Source of the DNA: Treponema sp.
GTDB taxonomy: Bacteria > Spirochaetota > Spirochaetia > Treponematales > Breznakiellaceae
Length of the DNA stretch: 64,000 nt
Assembly: GCA_031268385.1 (NCBI GenBank)
Contig: JAIRXH010000178.1
Location: 1-64,000 of the forward strand
Direction of reading: 5' to 3'
Shown here: positions 25,852 through 33,259 of the stretch, piece by piece
Layout: the number at the start of each line of letters is the position of its first letter
Position numbering within the stretch: the first letter of the stretch is position 1
Notes under the pieces: generated by a model
What the model was told of the DNA's origin: nothing
The model's input: the letters and a program-made list of their open reading frames with translations, nothing else
Databases searched by the model: none
Program-made: the position numbers and the translations under genes

Positions 25852-27074
25852 TTGAGCCGGTTCAAAGCCTCCCTGGCCGCCGCCTTGATCTGTTCGGGGT
25901 AGGATAAATAACTGATATGGAGAAGATTGTCAAACGCCGCCTTGTCTCCCATTTCACCCAGAGTCTTTACCATGGCCATGGTTATCTCGCCGTCATATTC
26001 ACCGTTCCGTTCCATCTGTGAATTGATATATCCCATCTGCAGGGCCAGAGCCTGGGCCGCCTCGGACGTACCCATGGCGCCCATGCAGGCAATCGCCTCA
26101 AGTACGCGTTCCTTTGAAACGGCGCCCCGCTGATAGTCGGTCTGCGTAACATAAAAATGCCGTATCACCAGGGCGTTCGCCCGGTTCCACTGAAGGGACG
26201 CGAGGGTGTTTACCGCCGCGCAGCGGAGGGAAAATATTTCACCCCGGCCTCCTGAGTCCCCGGCAAGTCCCAGGCTCACATCGAGGGCCGTCTCGGCGAT
26301 TTCCCCCTTTTCCGCCGTACCGAAGCGTTCGTTGCCGATACCGGCGTTAAAGGCGGCAAGTTTTTCCGCCGGGGGACCTTCTCTTATAATGCCGGCAAGA
26401 AACCGGCGGTAATCCCCCCCAAGTTCCGCCAGGGCCTTTTCCGCCGCGCGGGCAATGCCGTCAGGATACCCCGAAACAAGGGCGGAAAAAAGGACGGAAT
26501 AGGATGAAACATCCCCCACCGCGCCGATGGCGGCGACGGCGGCTTCCAGCGCAAGGTAATCGACGGCCAAACGGGAACGGTAGCGGCCGGTTTCCCCGGA
26601 GAGGAATTCGTTGAGCCGCTCCGCGACGGACGGATCCCCCTTTCCCACAATCCCCAGCGCCTTTAACACTTCGGTTCTGACCAGGGGATCCCGGTAAACA
26701 CCGAACACCCGCCAGAGAACAGCGGCGGCCGGCGTATAACCGGCCTCCCCGCATCCCCGCGCGGCAAACGCGGCAAGACTTATCATGTCGGGGTCCTGCC
26801 CGAGTATCCCGGCGTTTTCAAGGACAAAGGCGAGGGCAAATTCATAAAGCTGACCTATAAACGCGCGGGCCTGTTCGTCGGTCGCGGCGTCGCGGAGCAC
26901 TTCCGCCTTGGCGTCAAGCGACGCCCGCGTAAAATGCCGTTCGTAGGAAACGAGTATAGGTTCAGGCGGATCCCCTCCGTTTTCCTGGGCCGGAACGGTT
27001 CCGCACACACACAACAGGCCCAGAACAAACGCCGGAATTCTCCCGCGTCCGCCTTCCCCCTTTTTCATCATCAT
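25845..27074 (-). CDS. Exported HEAT-like repeat protein
   Basis: 409 aa with a signal peptide (FVLGLLCVCGTVPAQ). The mature protein is nearly all alpha-helical, with repeating stretches such as VRTEVLKALGIVGKGD, AAVAAIGAVGD and MAMVKTLGEMGDKAAFDNLL, the look of HEAT/armadillo repeats. Likely a periplasmic or membrane-associated scaffold that binds other proteins. Translation starts at one of three ATG codons in a row. The end overlaps comEC by seven bases. Partner unknown. Confidence 0.72.
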   Translation of the reverse strand: MMMKKGEGGRGRIPAFVLGLLCVCGTVPAQENGGDPPEPILVSYERHFTRASLDAKAEVLRDAATDEQARAFIGQLYEFALAFVLENAGILGQDPDMISLAAFAARGCGEAGYTPAAAVLWRVFGVYRDPLVRTEVLKALGIVGKGDPSVAERLNEFLSGETGRYRSRLAVDYLALEAAVAAIGAVGDVSSYSVLFSALVSGYPDGIARAAEKALAELGGDYRRFLAGIIREGPPAEKLAAFNAGIGNERFGTAEKGEIAETALDVSLGLAGDSGGRGEIFSLRCAAVNTLASLQWNRANALVIRHFYVTQTDYQRGAVSKERVLEAIACMGAMGTSEAAQALALQMGYINSQMERNGEYDGEITMAMVKTLGEMGDKAAFDNLLHISYLSYPEQIKAAAREALNRLKW

Positions 27075-27095
27075 TTTTCCATTCCTTTTCCCGGC

Positions 27096-28172
27096 CTACA
27101 CGGCGCCCCTGGAGGCATCCTCGCCGGTCATACCTTCGGTTTCCTCGTCAAGCATTCTGAAGGGAAGCTCCTCTTCCTCCTCGGGCAGCATGCCGAACAC
27201 TTCGCCGAGAATCTGGTTCCGCGTTTCCGTGGGAAGGGAATCTGCCTCGATATGGAGAACGGAACGGTTCGCGTCTTCCCTGAAATCAACGGAACGGACC
27301 GTACCGCTTATGCTGATCGCCGTATTGTCCAGGGCAAACTGAACCTTTACCCGCAGCCCCACCGCGGCCTTGCCCCCGATGGTAACGGCGCAGCCCGTGT
27401 CTGAAAGATCTTCCAGAAAACATTTCAGCCCCGGCGCCGCCTCTATGGTTCCCGGCGCTTCTTCTTCCCCGCGAAGGTACAGAAAGGCCGACTTGTGAAG
27501 TTTGATGCGCACCGACTTCCGTTTCTGCGTGCGGAAGAGGGAATCGGAATGGCTTATTTTGAGGGACGATATTCCCCTGGAAAAGACCTCGTCTTCCACG
27601 AATGAATCAAAGACATAACCCGCGTCGTCTTCCCGCCAGAAATACACCGAAATCTTCTGGCCGTTCCAGGAAAAACCGGCGGGAACTTTGGTGTTGACAG
27701 GCCGGGAAATGGTCAGGTACTGGCTCACCGTTTTAATTATCTGGGACTTGAACACCCCCGTACCCGTCACGAGCACCCGGATGGGCTGGCCTTCGCTTAT
27801 CTGCCGGGAACTGGAAATGCCGTTTTTAAGACGGGGCTTGTCCATCTCTATTTTTTTGCGGTAATCGTACAACTTTGAAAGAAAGTCCTGGGTGCCGGTG
27901 TCGTCGCTTTCCCCGGACATGCGTATACCGCGGACCATGGAACGTATGCATATATCAAGCTGATTCTGCGACCAGAACAGGGATGAAGGATCGTCTATGT
28001 CGCACTTGACCGCGAGACGGCGCAGCAGTTCTATTTCCCTGAATGAAAAACCCGCGTCTTTCCCCTTGGCAAAGAACTGCACCCAGGAGCCCTTTTCCTT
28101 TTTGGGACGCGAAACGACGAGCATTATAACGCCAAGAACGGCAACGACAGCAAACAGCGTAAACAAGGGCAT
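27096..28172 (-). CDS. Membrane-anchored PilZ-domain protein
   Basis: 358 aa. One N-terminal membrane segment (LFTLFAVVAVLGVIMLVV) is followed by a helical region, then a beta-rich YcgR-like part, and a PilZ domain from about residue 220. The c-di-GMP signature is visible: RTQKRKSVRI for RXXXR and FLEDLSDTGCAV for D/NXSXXG. The end is acidic. Probably reads c-di-GMP, fitting the GAF-HD-GYP protein at 60.7 kb that may degrade it, and may adjust motility. Separated from the next gene by 21 bases. Confidence 0.82.
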   Translation of the reverse strand: MPLFTLFAVVAVLGVIMLVVSRPKKEKGSWVQFFAKGKDAGFSFREIELLRRLAVKCDIDDPSSLFWSQNQLDICIRSMVRGIRMSGESDDTGTQDFLSKLYDYRKKIEMDKPRLKNGISSSRQISEGQPIRVLVTGTGVFKSQIIKTVSQYLTISRPVNTKVPAGFSWNGQKISVYFWREDDAGYVFDSFVEDEVFSRGISSLKISHSDSLFRTQKRKSVRIKLHKSAFLYLRGEEEAPGTIEAAPGLKCFLEDLSDTGCAVTIGGKAAVGLRVKVQFALDNTAISISGTVRSVDFREDANRSVLHIEADSLPTETRNQILGEVFGMLPEEEEELPFRMLDEETEGMTGEDASRGAV

Positions 28173-28288
28173 CCAATTGTTCCCCAGTCAATTCCGGTTA
28201 TGATTATGAAAAATACCGGGATTTTGTGTTGAAATCTGTTTATAATATACCATAAAATATACAGCGTGTCAAAAGGACAGAGAAAACC

Positions 28289-28927
28289 ATGAGATCCCTT
28301 GTCGAACCGCTGATCCTCTATTTTGTGCTCTTTCTTTCCGGTTTCTTTCCCAGACCCGTTCCCGGTTTTGCCGGCTTCAGTGTTTCCTCCGAACTGGCGC
28401 GGATCTTCCTTTACAACATACCGTCACTGGCCCTGATCTGGTACCTCCTCTTCCGGGTCAAAAGCCTCCGTGAATGGGGTCTGGGTCTCCCCGGCCCGAA
28501 GGATCTCTTCTCGCTTGCCGCCGCGTTTCCCGGCATGGTACTGACAGGATTCACCATATCCGCCGTCTCGTCCCTTTTCCCCGGCGTGCCCGAACATTTC
28601 CGTGTCGAAGCGCCGGGAACCATGTCCGGATGGCTTGTCCTGATCTTTTCCTGCCTCAGTACCGGCTATCTTGAAGAGAGCTTTTTCCGGTTTTACCTGC
28701 ACCGGAAACTGGAAGATCACGGCATAAGACCGGGGAGGATCATACTCATGTCCACGCTGCTTTTTTCAATCTGCCATATATACGAAGGCCCCTGGGGGTG
28801 CCTTAACGCCGTTATCGCGGGCTTTCTCCTTTCGTTCGTCTTTGTCCGCTTCGAATCCCTTCACGGCATCGCGTTTGCCCACGGGCTGTACAATATTTTT
28901 GTGTACGCGAGCAATTCGCTGACGTGA
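28289..28927 (+). CDS. CPBP-family intramembrane glutamic protease
   Basis: 212 aa, largely hydrophobic with about six spans. The active-site motifs are LEESFFRFYL (EEXXXR), SICHIYEG and AFAHGLYN, the order found in CAAX-processing/bacteriocin-protection (CPBP, formerly Abi) proteases such as MroQ. A TATAAT box lies at 28241-28246 upstream. It is divergent from the PilZ gene and stands before the small-protein island, so it could process or protect against exported peptides; that link is guesswork. Confidence 0.85.
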   Translation: MRSLVEPLILYFVLFLSGFFPRPVPGFAGFSVSSELARIFLYNIPSLALIWYLLFRVKSLREWGLGLPGPKDLFSLAAAFPGMVLTGFTISAVSSLFPGVPEHFRVEAPGTMSGWLVLIFSCLSTGYLEESFFRFYLHRKLEDHGIRPGRIILMSTLLFSICHIYEGPWGCLNAVIAGFLLSFVFVRFESLHGIAFAHGLYNIFVYASNSLT

Positions 28928-28951
28928 ATTGCTTAGGGAGTTTTGCTTCCC

Positions 28952-29275
28952 CTATATTTCCTTCTCCAGATCCTTTAATTTACCGTCTATAATCTGCCCC
29001 AACAGCCTTTTAACGTCCTTCAGGGCCGTTTTCCGGTAGGTCTTCATCTTTTCAGGCAGACTGGTTTCGGTGGAAAACAGATCCATAGTGTCAATTTCAA
29101 GGGCCTGGGCTATCCGTTCAAGCATTTCCGGCGAGGGAAAATTGTTTTTGGTTTCGATCATGCCTATATAGTGGGTACTGGTATTCACTCTTTCCGCCAG
29201 TTTCGCCTGTGAAAGTCCCAAGGCGTTGCGGTACGCCTTCATATTCCTGGCCAATACGTCCCTTATGTTCGTCAT
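28952..29275 (-). CDS. Single-domain XRE-family HTH regulator
   Basis: 107 aa. The Cro/CI-type helix-turn-helix is SQAKLAERVNTSTHYIGMIETKNNFPS at residues 23-49, preceded by an N-terminal helix and followed by a charged amphipathic tail rich in Lys and Glu. A second protein of the same build lies at 62067-62393. Divergent from the gene for a small exported protein at 29500, whose promoter would be the natural target. No sensing domain is visible. Confidence 0.85.
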   Translation of the reverse strand: MTNIRDVLARNMKAYRNALGLSQAKLAERVNTSTHYIGMIETKNNFPSPEMLERIAQALEIDTMDLFSTETSLPEKMKTYRKTALKDVKRLLGQIIDGKLKDLEKEI

Positions 29276-29321
29276 ACTCCCGCTCTATGTCCTTATTTTC
29301 AATGTAGTGCCGAAAGGAGTA

Positions 29322-29350
29322 TTGACAACTTTGTAATTATATTTTATTGT
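29322..29350 (+). promoter_or_regulatory. Promoter of the small exported-protein island
   Basis: TTGACA (29322-29327), a 17-base spacer and TATTGT (29345-29350). The flanking ACTATCTATTAAGTAGT (about 29350-29366) has inverted ACTA/TAGT ends and could bind the divergent XRE regulator. Confidence 0.55.
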
Positions 29351-29499
29351 ACTATCTATTAAGTAGTTGTTGGATTTTATGCCATATCTGCCGCGGGAGC
29401 GGGAGAATTCAATGGATACAGGAGGTGTATGAAAATTAATACTGTGGCGGCGGATTAAAACCAGTTTAGGGATTTTGCCAAAAATCGAAGGAGAAAAAC

Positions 29500-29820
29500 A
29501 TGGCAAACAAAAAAATTTGGGCAATTGCGATATTTCTCGCGGTTGCGGTTGGGATTGTTTACGCTCAAAACATAGTGCTGCGCCAGCAGCAGAACTTGAG
29601 AGCTCAAGACGGTTCAGCTTCATTGACCCTGTACCCCAGCGGACGCGCGGTGTTTTATTTTAACTACCAGACGACTGAAGGGAGATATGGCCTCGCCGAT
29701 GGATATCTTGACATCTACGAGAGTGATGGCACAAAAGCATTTTCATTTCCATATGAATGGGCTCGAAAAAATGTAACCCTTCGCTGGGTTGATGTCGGCG
29801 GAACCAGACTGTATCAGTAA
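29500..29820 (+). CDS. Small exported protein of unknown function
   Basis: 106 aa with a signal peptide (IWAIAIFLAVAVGIVYAQ) and a good ribosome site (GAAGGAG seven bases before ATG). The mature part of about 85 residues is beta-rich with SASLTLYPSGRAVFYFNYQT and YGLADGYLDIYESDGTKAFSF. No family recognised. Divergent from an XRE regulator and first of a run of small exported proteins. The upstream 220 bases contain the promoter given above. Confidence 0.7.
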   Translation: MANKKIWAIAIFLAVAVGIVYAQNIVLRQQQNLRAQDGSASLTLYPSGRAVFYFNYQTTEGRYGLADGYLDIYESDGTKAFSFPYEWARKNVTLRWVDVGGTRLYQ

Positions 29821-29834
29821 GGCCGTTTCACAAT

Positions 29835-29858
29835 AAAACGGGACGTACATAAAAGGAG
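29835..29858 (+). repeat. Repeated leader AAAACGGG..GTACATAAAAGGAG, copy 1
   Basis: 24 bases that match 30345-30368 at 22 positions. It ends in an AAAAGGAGG ribosome site followed immediately by ATG and an 8-codon open frame (29861-29887) that looks like a decayed gene start. A weaker third copy is at about 29944-29960. Confidence 0.75.
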
Positions 29859-29937
29859 GAATGATAAAAAGCAAGAATCCGCGATAATTCCGCAACTGCC
29901 ACCGGGTGCGGAATATTATGATATGTGTTTATGCACG

Positions 29938-29949
29938 GCCCGTACGGGC
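29938..29949. promoter_or_regulatory. GTAC-centred palindrome GCCCGTACGGGC
   Basis: Perfect 12-base palindrome 52 bases before the ATG at 30001. A longer palindrome with the same GTAC centre stands upstream of the lipoprotein gene at 30375. Could be an operator or part of a terminator. Confidence 0.5.
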
Positions 29950-30000
29950 TGTTACATAAAAATGCTCCGCAATGAGCCAAAACTACGAAGGAGTGTTTAT

Positions 30001-30288
30001 ATGAATACGAAGAAAGTAGCGGGTGTCCTTCTGATACTCTTTGCGCTGGGAACGGCTGTATTGTTCGCCGCAACCACGGATGGCATTCAGTGGAATTACT
30101 CGGAGTCAAGAGGCGCCACAACTCTTACGAATACTACCAGTAACGATTTATATGTTACAGCGTGGCTTTGGAATGGCGACATCTACGGCGGCGGTAAAGG
30201 GTATCTGGCGGCCGGCGATACAAAAGAAATACCCGCTGAAGTTACCCGTATCCAGGCTAACCGGATAAAGGTAACAACGAGATGGTAA
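30001..30288 (+). CDS. Small exported protein of unknown function
   Basis: 95 aa. ATG 30001 is preferred over the track start 29923 because it has a GAAGGAG ribosome site and opens directly on a signal peptide (VAGVLLILFALGTAVLFAAT). The mature part of roughly 70 residues contains WNYSESRGATTLTNTTSNDLYVTAW and ends with basic residues. It has a beta-sandwich-like pattern of alternating hydrophobic residues. No family recognised. Separated from its neighbours by repeated leader sequence and palindromes. Confidence 0.7.
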   Translation: MNTKKVAGVLLILFALGTAVLFAATTDGIQWNYSESRGATTLTNTTSNDLYVTAWLWNGDIYGGGKGYLAAGDTKEIPAEVTRIQANRIKVTTRW

Positions 30289-30311
30289 ACCTGTAATTGT
30301 ATCCACCGGCG

Positions 30312-30331
30312 GGCATTTTGTACAAAATGCC
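30312..30331. promoter_or_regulatory. Perfect 20-bp palindrome GGCATTTTGTACAAAATGCC
   Basis: Eight-base arms around GTAC, just after the stop at 30288. It can fold into a hairpin that ends the upstream message, or bind a dimeric regulator. It is 43 bases before the next ATG. Confidence 0.6.
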
Positions 30332-30344
30332 AGACAAGTCCCGC

Positions 30345-30368
30345 AAAACGGGGTGTACATAAAAGGAG
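30345..30368 (+). repeat. Repeated leader AAAACGGG..GTACATAAAAGGAG, copy 2
   Basis: Matches 29835-29858 at 22 of 24 positions and supplies the AAAAGGAG ribosome site for the lipoprotein gene starting at 30375. Confidence 0.8.
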
Positions 30369-30374
30369 AAACAT

Positions 30375-30500
30375 ATGAAAAAGCTCGTTCTTTTGGCTTG
30401 TACTTTACTTTTGCTTGCTTCTGGATCCTGTTCATCAACCGACTCTGCCGCTTTTTGGGAAGGCTTTGAGGAGGGTTTTAATTCAACATACAATCCGTAA
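30375..30500 (+). CDS. Very small lipoprotein
   Basis: 41 codons, too short for the ORF track. MKKLVLLACTLLLLA is a lipoprotein signal and SGSC followed by SSTDSAAFWEG is a relaxed spirochaetal lipobox, predicting a mature peptide of only 23 residues (ending in NSTYNP). The AAAAGGAG ribosome site ends six bases before ATG. The 3' side leads into a long inverted repeat. The function is unknown. Coding capacity is supported by the signal, the lipobox and the ribosome site, not by length. Confidence 0.6.
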   Translation: MKKLVLLACTLLLLASGSCSSTDSAAFWEGFEEGFNSTYNP

Positions 30501-30527
30501 CACATACGAACAGTAAAGATCCTGCAT

Positions 30528-30601
30528 AACGCGGTGTCTGTCCGCGCAGTGACCGGTTTTACATCTGGTCACTGCTGCCTGAAGCCGGAAAACACCGCGT
30601 T
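30528..30601 (+). other. Two-stem structured RNA element or terminator
   Basis: Outer arms AACGCGGTGT (30528-30537) and ACACCGCGTT (30592-30601) pair over 10 bases. Inside them GCAGTGACC (30546-30554) pairs with GGTCACTGC (30567-30575) around a 12-base loop. A short T run (GCGTTTTCC) follows, so it may terminate the lipoprotein transcript, though the branched form is more complex than a simple terminator. Confidence 0.65.
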
Positions 30602-30628
30602 TTCCAATATTTGCGGAGAAGGTGAATT

Positions 30629-30787
30629 ATGCGCGTCAGACTGTCAAAACATATTATGATCCTGCTTTTTATTGGGATCATAATGGAGTTTCCGTTTTCC
30701 GGCTGTATAAATTGGGCCTATGTTGTAGAACATAATCAATTAAGAACAATAAAAGAGAATGATTTTGAAATGAGAAAAGAACAATAG
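30629..30787 (+). CDS. Very small lipoprotein ending inside a repeat element
   Basis: 52 codons, missed by the track. The start ATG 30629 follows a GGAGAAGG ribosome site. An N-terminal basic stretch (MRVRLSK) and a hydrophobic core (IMILLFIGIIMEFPF) lead to a good lipobox FSGC, giving a mature peptide of 27 residues that is polar and charged (EHNQLRTIKENDFEMRKEQ). The TAG stop is the first triplet of the inverted-repeat element 30785-30910, so the present C-terminus was probably fixed by its insertion. Confidence 0.6.
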   Translation: MRVRLSKHIMILLFIGIIMEFPFSGCINWAYVVEHNQLRTIKENDFEMRKEQ

Positions 30788-30910
30788 AGTTGTTTAGTAA
30801 CCCGGTTGGTTACTGGCTAACCTTTGGTTAGCTTGCAAGTCTTGCGATTTTTACAAAATCGCGTTTTGAAGCGGAATTTGTTCAATAACTGAAGTTATTG
30901 AACAACTCTA
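30785..30910. mobile_element. MITE-like element with 10-bp terminal inverted repeats, copy 3
   Basis: 126 bp bounded by TAGAGTTGTT and AACAACTCTA, exact inverted repeats. Inside are an AGTAACC-CGGTT-GGTTACT hairpin, a GCTAACC-TTT-GGTTAGC hairpin, GCGATTTT..AAAATCGC, and the 50-bp module shared with copies 1 and 2. No coding capacity. It needs a transposase from elsewhere if mobile. No clear target duplication beyond TA. Confidence 0.7.
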
Positions 30911-30975
30911 ATATAAAAAAACTGACAGCATACGGAAAGTCCGCCGGCCGGCCCTCTTGGGATATCTTCCGCGCG

Positions 30976-31428
30976 TTACACCCGCCGGCCGCGCTGTCCG
31001 GTCAATTCAAGGTAGGCAAGGCGGGCAAGGCCGAATCCGGCGTTTTCGGTAAAGTCTTTCGCGTATTCGTCGTAGAGCATGTCCTCGTACATCTTGCCGG
31101 CAAAGCCCTCGTTGATGAGCCCCGATTTTTGTATTGTGCCGCGCATGGATGTAAGGAGGTTTTTTACAAGGAAGGTTTCAAGGGCCTCGCACTGTTTATA
31201 AAGATCGCTCTCCGTATCCACACTGGCCGTACCGCCGGCCGGCGCGCCTGAATCCGCCTCCGCACGCGGGGCGGTTCTTTGGTATATTCCGGCGAAATCC
31301 GCACCGACGTTAACCACTCCGTTATCAAGGTTAACGTATTTGCCGCGGTTAACGTAACCGGCAAGGCGCTCCGCGGCCCTGGGAAACGCCGCGTCGGCGT
31401 ATACGGAAGAAGGGCCGTCAAGGCTCAT
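30976..31428 (-). CDS. flgJ: Flagellar rod assembly protein FlgJ, rod-scaffold domain only
   Basis: 150 aa. Residues about 75-145 carry the rod-binding domain (PF10135): LYKQCEALETFLVKNLLTSMRGTIQKSGL and GFAGKMYEDMLYDEYAK. The muraminidase domain found in enterobacterial FlgJ is absent, as in other spirochaetes I know of. It would cap or scaffold the periplasmic flagellar rod. Downstream of flgG in the same direction. Confidence 0.88.
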   Translation of the reverse strand: MSLDGPSSVYADAAFPRAAERLAGYVNRGKYVNLDNGVVNVGADFAGIYQRTAPRAEADSGAPAGGTASVDTESDLYKQCEALETFLVKNLLTSMRGTIQKSGLINEGFAGKMYEDMLYDEYAKDFTENAGFGLARLAYLELTGQRGRRV

Positions 31429-31463
31429 CGTCTATTCTCCCCATGTATCACTTTCATTTCCGC

Positions 31464-32264
31464 CTACCTTTTCAGCGTGGTGGCCGTTCCCAGCATGTTG
31501 TCGGTAGTCTGTATGGTCCGTGAGTTGAATTCATAGGCGCGCTGGGCGACGATAAGATTCACCATTTCGCGGACTATGGACACGTTGGACATTTCAAGGT
31601 ACTTGTGCTCAATCTGGCCCATTCCCTCATAGCCGGGCCGTCCGGGAATGGGGTCTCCGGAAGCCTGGGTAATCTTGAAGAGATTTTCCCCCACGGCGGT
31701 AAGGCCAACAGGATTGGGAAAACGGTACAGTTCAATCTGCCCCACATCCAGGGGATCATCGGTATTGAGCCCCCCCACTTTGACCGTGACCCTGCCGTCC
31801 TTCGATACGGTAATGGTGTCGGGAAGAAAATTTTCGGGCATGATGATGTCCGGCAGAACCCAGTAACCGTTGGAAGTAACCATGCGGCCGTCCATATCCA
31901 CCTTGAAATTCCCGTTTCTCGTATAGGCCCAGCTTCCGTCGTACATCTGTATGCGGAAAAAGCCCTCCCCGTTTATCGCCATGTCGGTGGAAACATCGGT
32001 GGCCTGCGGAGAGCCCTGGGTGAATATGCGCTGGGTGTCGGCAAGCTTCACGCCGTGTCCCATCTGTACGCCCACGGGAACAACGGTATCCTCCGTCGCC
32101 GGAGTACCGGCTACCTTGACGGTCTGGTAAACGAGATCCTCAAAATCGGCCCGCATCATTTTATAGCCGTGGGTGTTCACGTTGGCGAGGTTGTTTGAAA
32201 TGGTGTCGATATTGGCCTGCTGGCCTATCATGCCGCTTGCCCCCGTCCATAAGCTCCGTACCAC
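31464..32264 (-). CDS. flgG: Flagellar distal rod protein FlgG
   Basis: 266 aa from GTG 32264, with an AAGGAG ribosome site six bases before it. N-terminal VRSLWTGASGMIGQQANIDTISNNLANVNTHGYK and C-terminal MSNVSIVREMVNLIVAQRAYEFNSRTIQTTDNML are the coiled-coil ends that all rod and hook proteins share; EGFFRIQMYDG is the usual core. It forms the distal rod of the periplasmic flagellum. Confidence 0.95.
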   Translation of the reverse strand: MVRSLWTGASGMIGQQANIDTISNNLANVNTHGYKMMRADFEDLVYQTVKVAGTPATEDTVVPVGVQMGHGVKLADTQRIFTQGSPQATDVSTDMAINGEGFFRIQMYDGSWAYTRNGNFKVDMDGRMVTSNGYWVLPDIIMPENFLPDTITVSKDGRVTVKVGGLNTDDPLDVGQIELYRFPNPVGLTAVGENLFKITQASGDPIPGRPGYEGMGQIEHKYLEMSNVSIVREMVNLIVAQRAYEFNSRTIQTTDNMLGTATTLKR

Positions 32265-32299
32265 TTGTGTCTCCTTGTGTTTTACCGTTCCGGTTTTTT

Positions 32300-33151
32300 T
32301 CAGCCGAATCTGATAACCTGATTGATCAGGGTTCCCAGCATGGAATCTTCCGACTGTATGACTTTCTGGTTGGCCTCGTAAGACCGGTTCACCTCTATCA
32401 TCTGTACCATTTCAATCACCGGATTGACGTTCGAGGCTTCCACAAAGCCCTGCAACACCGCGGGCCGTCTTTCACCTTCAATGACGACGGCCGGTCCTGA
32501 TGTTTCGGATTCCCGGTACAGGCTTGATCCCTGTTTTTCAAGATAGCGATCTATGTCGAATTCAACGACTTTAAGGGTGTCAAGAAGGGCCGTCTCTTCC
32601 CATGTGTTGTTTTCGCGGGAGATCACAAGAGAGGGATCATCGGCGTAGGCCGCGTTGATCCAGATACGGCCGTCTTTGTCTATCTGAAAATTGTTCGCCT
32701 TGACCCTCACGGGACCTTTTTCTCCAAGAACGGGGTAGCCTTCCTTGGTTTCAAGGAAGCCTTCCTTTCCAAGCTGAAAGGAACCGTTACGGGTGTAACG
32801 TTCGCCCCAAGGAGTGGCGACGGCGAAAAAGCCCCCGCCGTCAAGGGCGGCGTCAAAGTCGCTTTGGGTTTCCTTCATGGCCCCCTGGGAAAGATCGGTG
32901 TACAGTTCATTAAGTTCAACGCCGGTTCCAATTTTTCCGATGATGGGCGCCGCGTCGGCCGAACCGAAGGGATGACGGTACACCCCGTCGTCGTCCGTCC
33001 GTCTCAAGAGCAGCTGGGGAAAGGTCTTGAACGCCGCCATGTCCCGCTTGTATCCGTCGACATCCACATTAGCGAGGTTATTCGCTACGGCGTCGAGCCG
33101 CCACTGCTGGGCCTGCATGCCGCTGGCGCCGGTAAACCATCCTCTTATCAC
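32300..33151 (-). CDS. flgF: Flagellar hook-basal body protein FlgF/FlhO
   Basis: 283 aa from GTG 33151. The track start (ATG 33187) adds 12 residues, has no ribosome site, and the FlgF family begins at IRGWFTGASGM; the GTG has CGGAGG five bases upstream. It has NNLANVDVDGYK near the N-terminus, a GGGFFAVATPWG core and VEASNVNPVIEMVQMIEVNRSYEANQKVIQ at the C-terminus. Part of the proximal rod, cotranscribed with flgG and flgJ. Confidence 0.93.
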   Translation of the reverse strand: MIRGWFTGASGMQAQQWRLDAVANNLANVDVDGYKRDMAAFKTFPQLLLRRTDDDGVYRHPFGSADAAPIIGKIGTGVELNELYTDLSQGAMKETQSDFDAALDGGGFFAVATPWGERYTRNGSFQLGKEGFLETKEGYPVLGEKGPVRVKANNFQIDKDGRIWINAAYADDPSLVISRENNTWEETALLDTLKVVEFDIDRYLEKQGSSLYRESETSGPAVVIEGERRPAVLQGFVEASNVNPVIEMVQMIEVNRSYEANQKVIQSEDSMLGTLINQVIRFG

Positions 33152-33259
33152 CAAAGCCTCCGAAAACTGCCGGATATCCGTCCTCATTTAGTATCGGCAA
33201 AGGGGAAGGCGGGATTAACGAAGAGTTGTCCGGAAGCGAAGGGACCTGTATGATGAACC

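Noticed and set aside
24685-25902. 405-aa plus-strand ORF opposite comEC
   Set aside because: Shadow of comEC; no signal, motif or ribosome site.
29861-29887. Eight-codon frame behind a strong ribosome site
   Set aside because: Too short to call as a gene; noted only as a likely decayed cassette.
14932-30910. CRISPR array from the repeated 50-bp sequence
   Set aside because: Copies are kilobases apart with no regular spacers and no cas genes.
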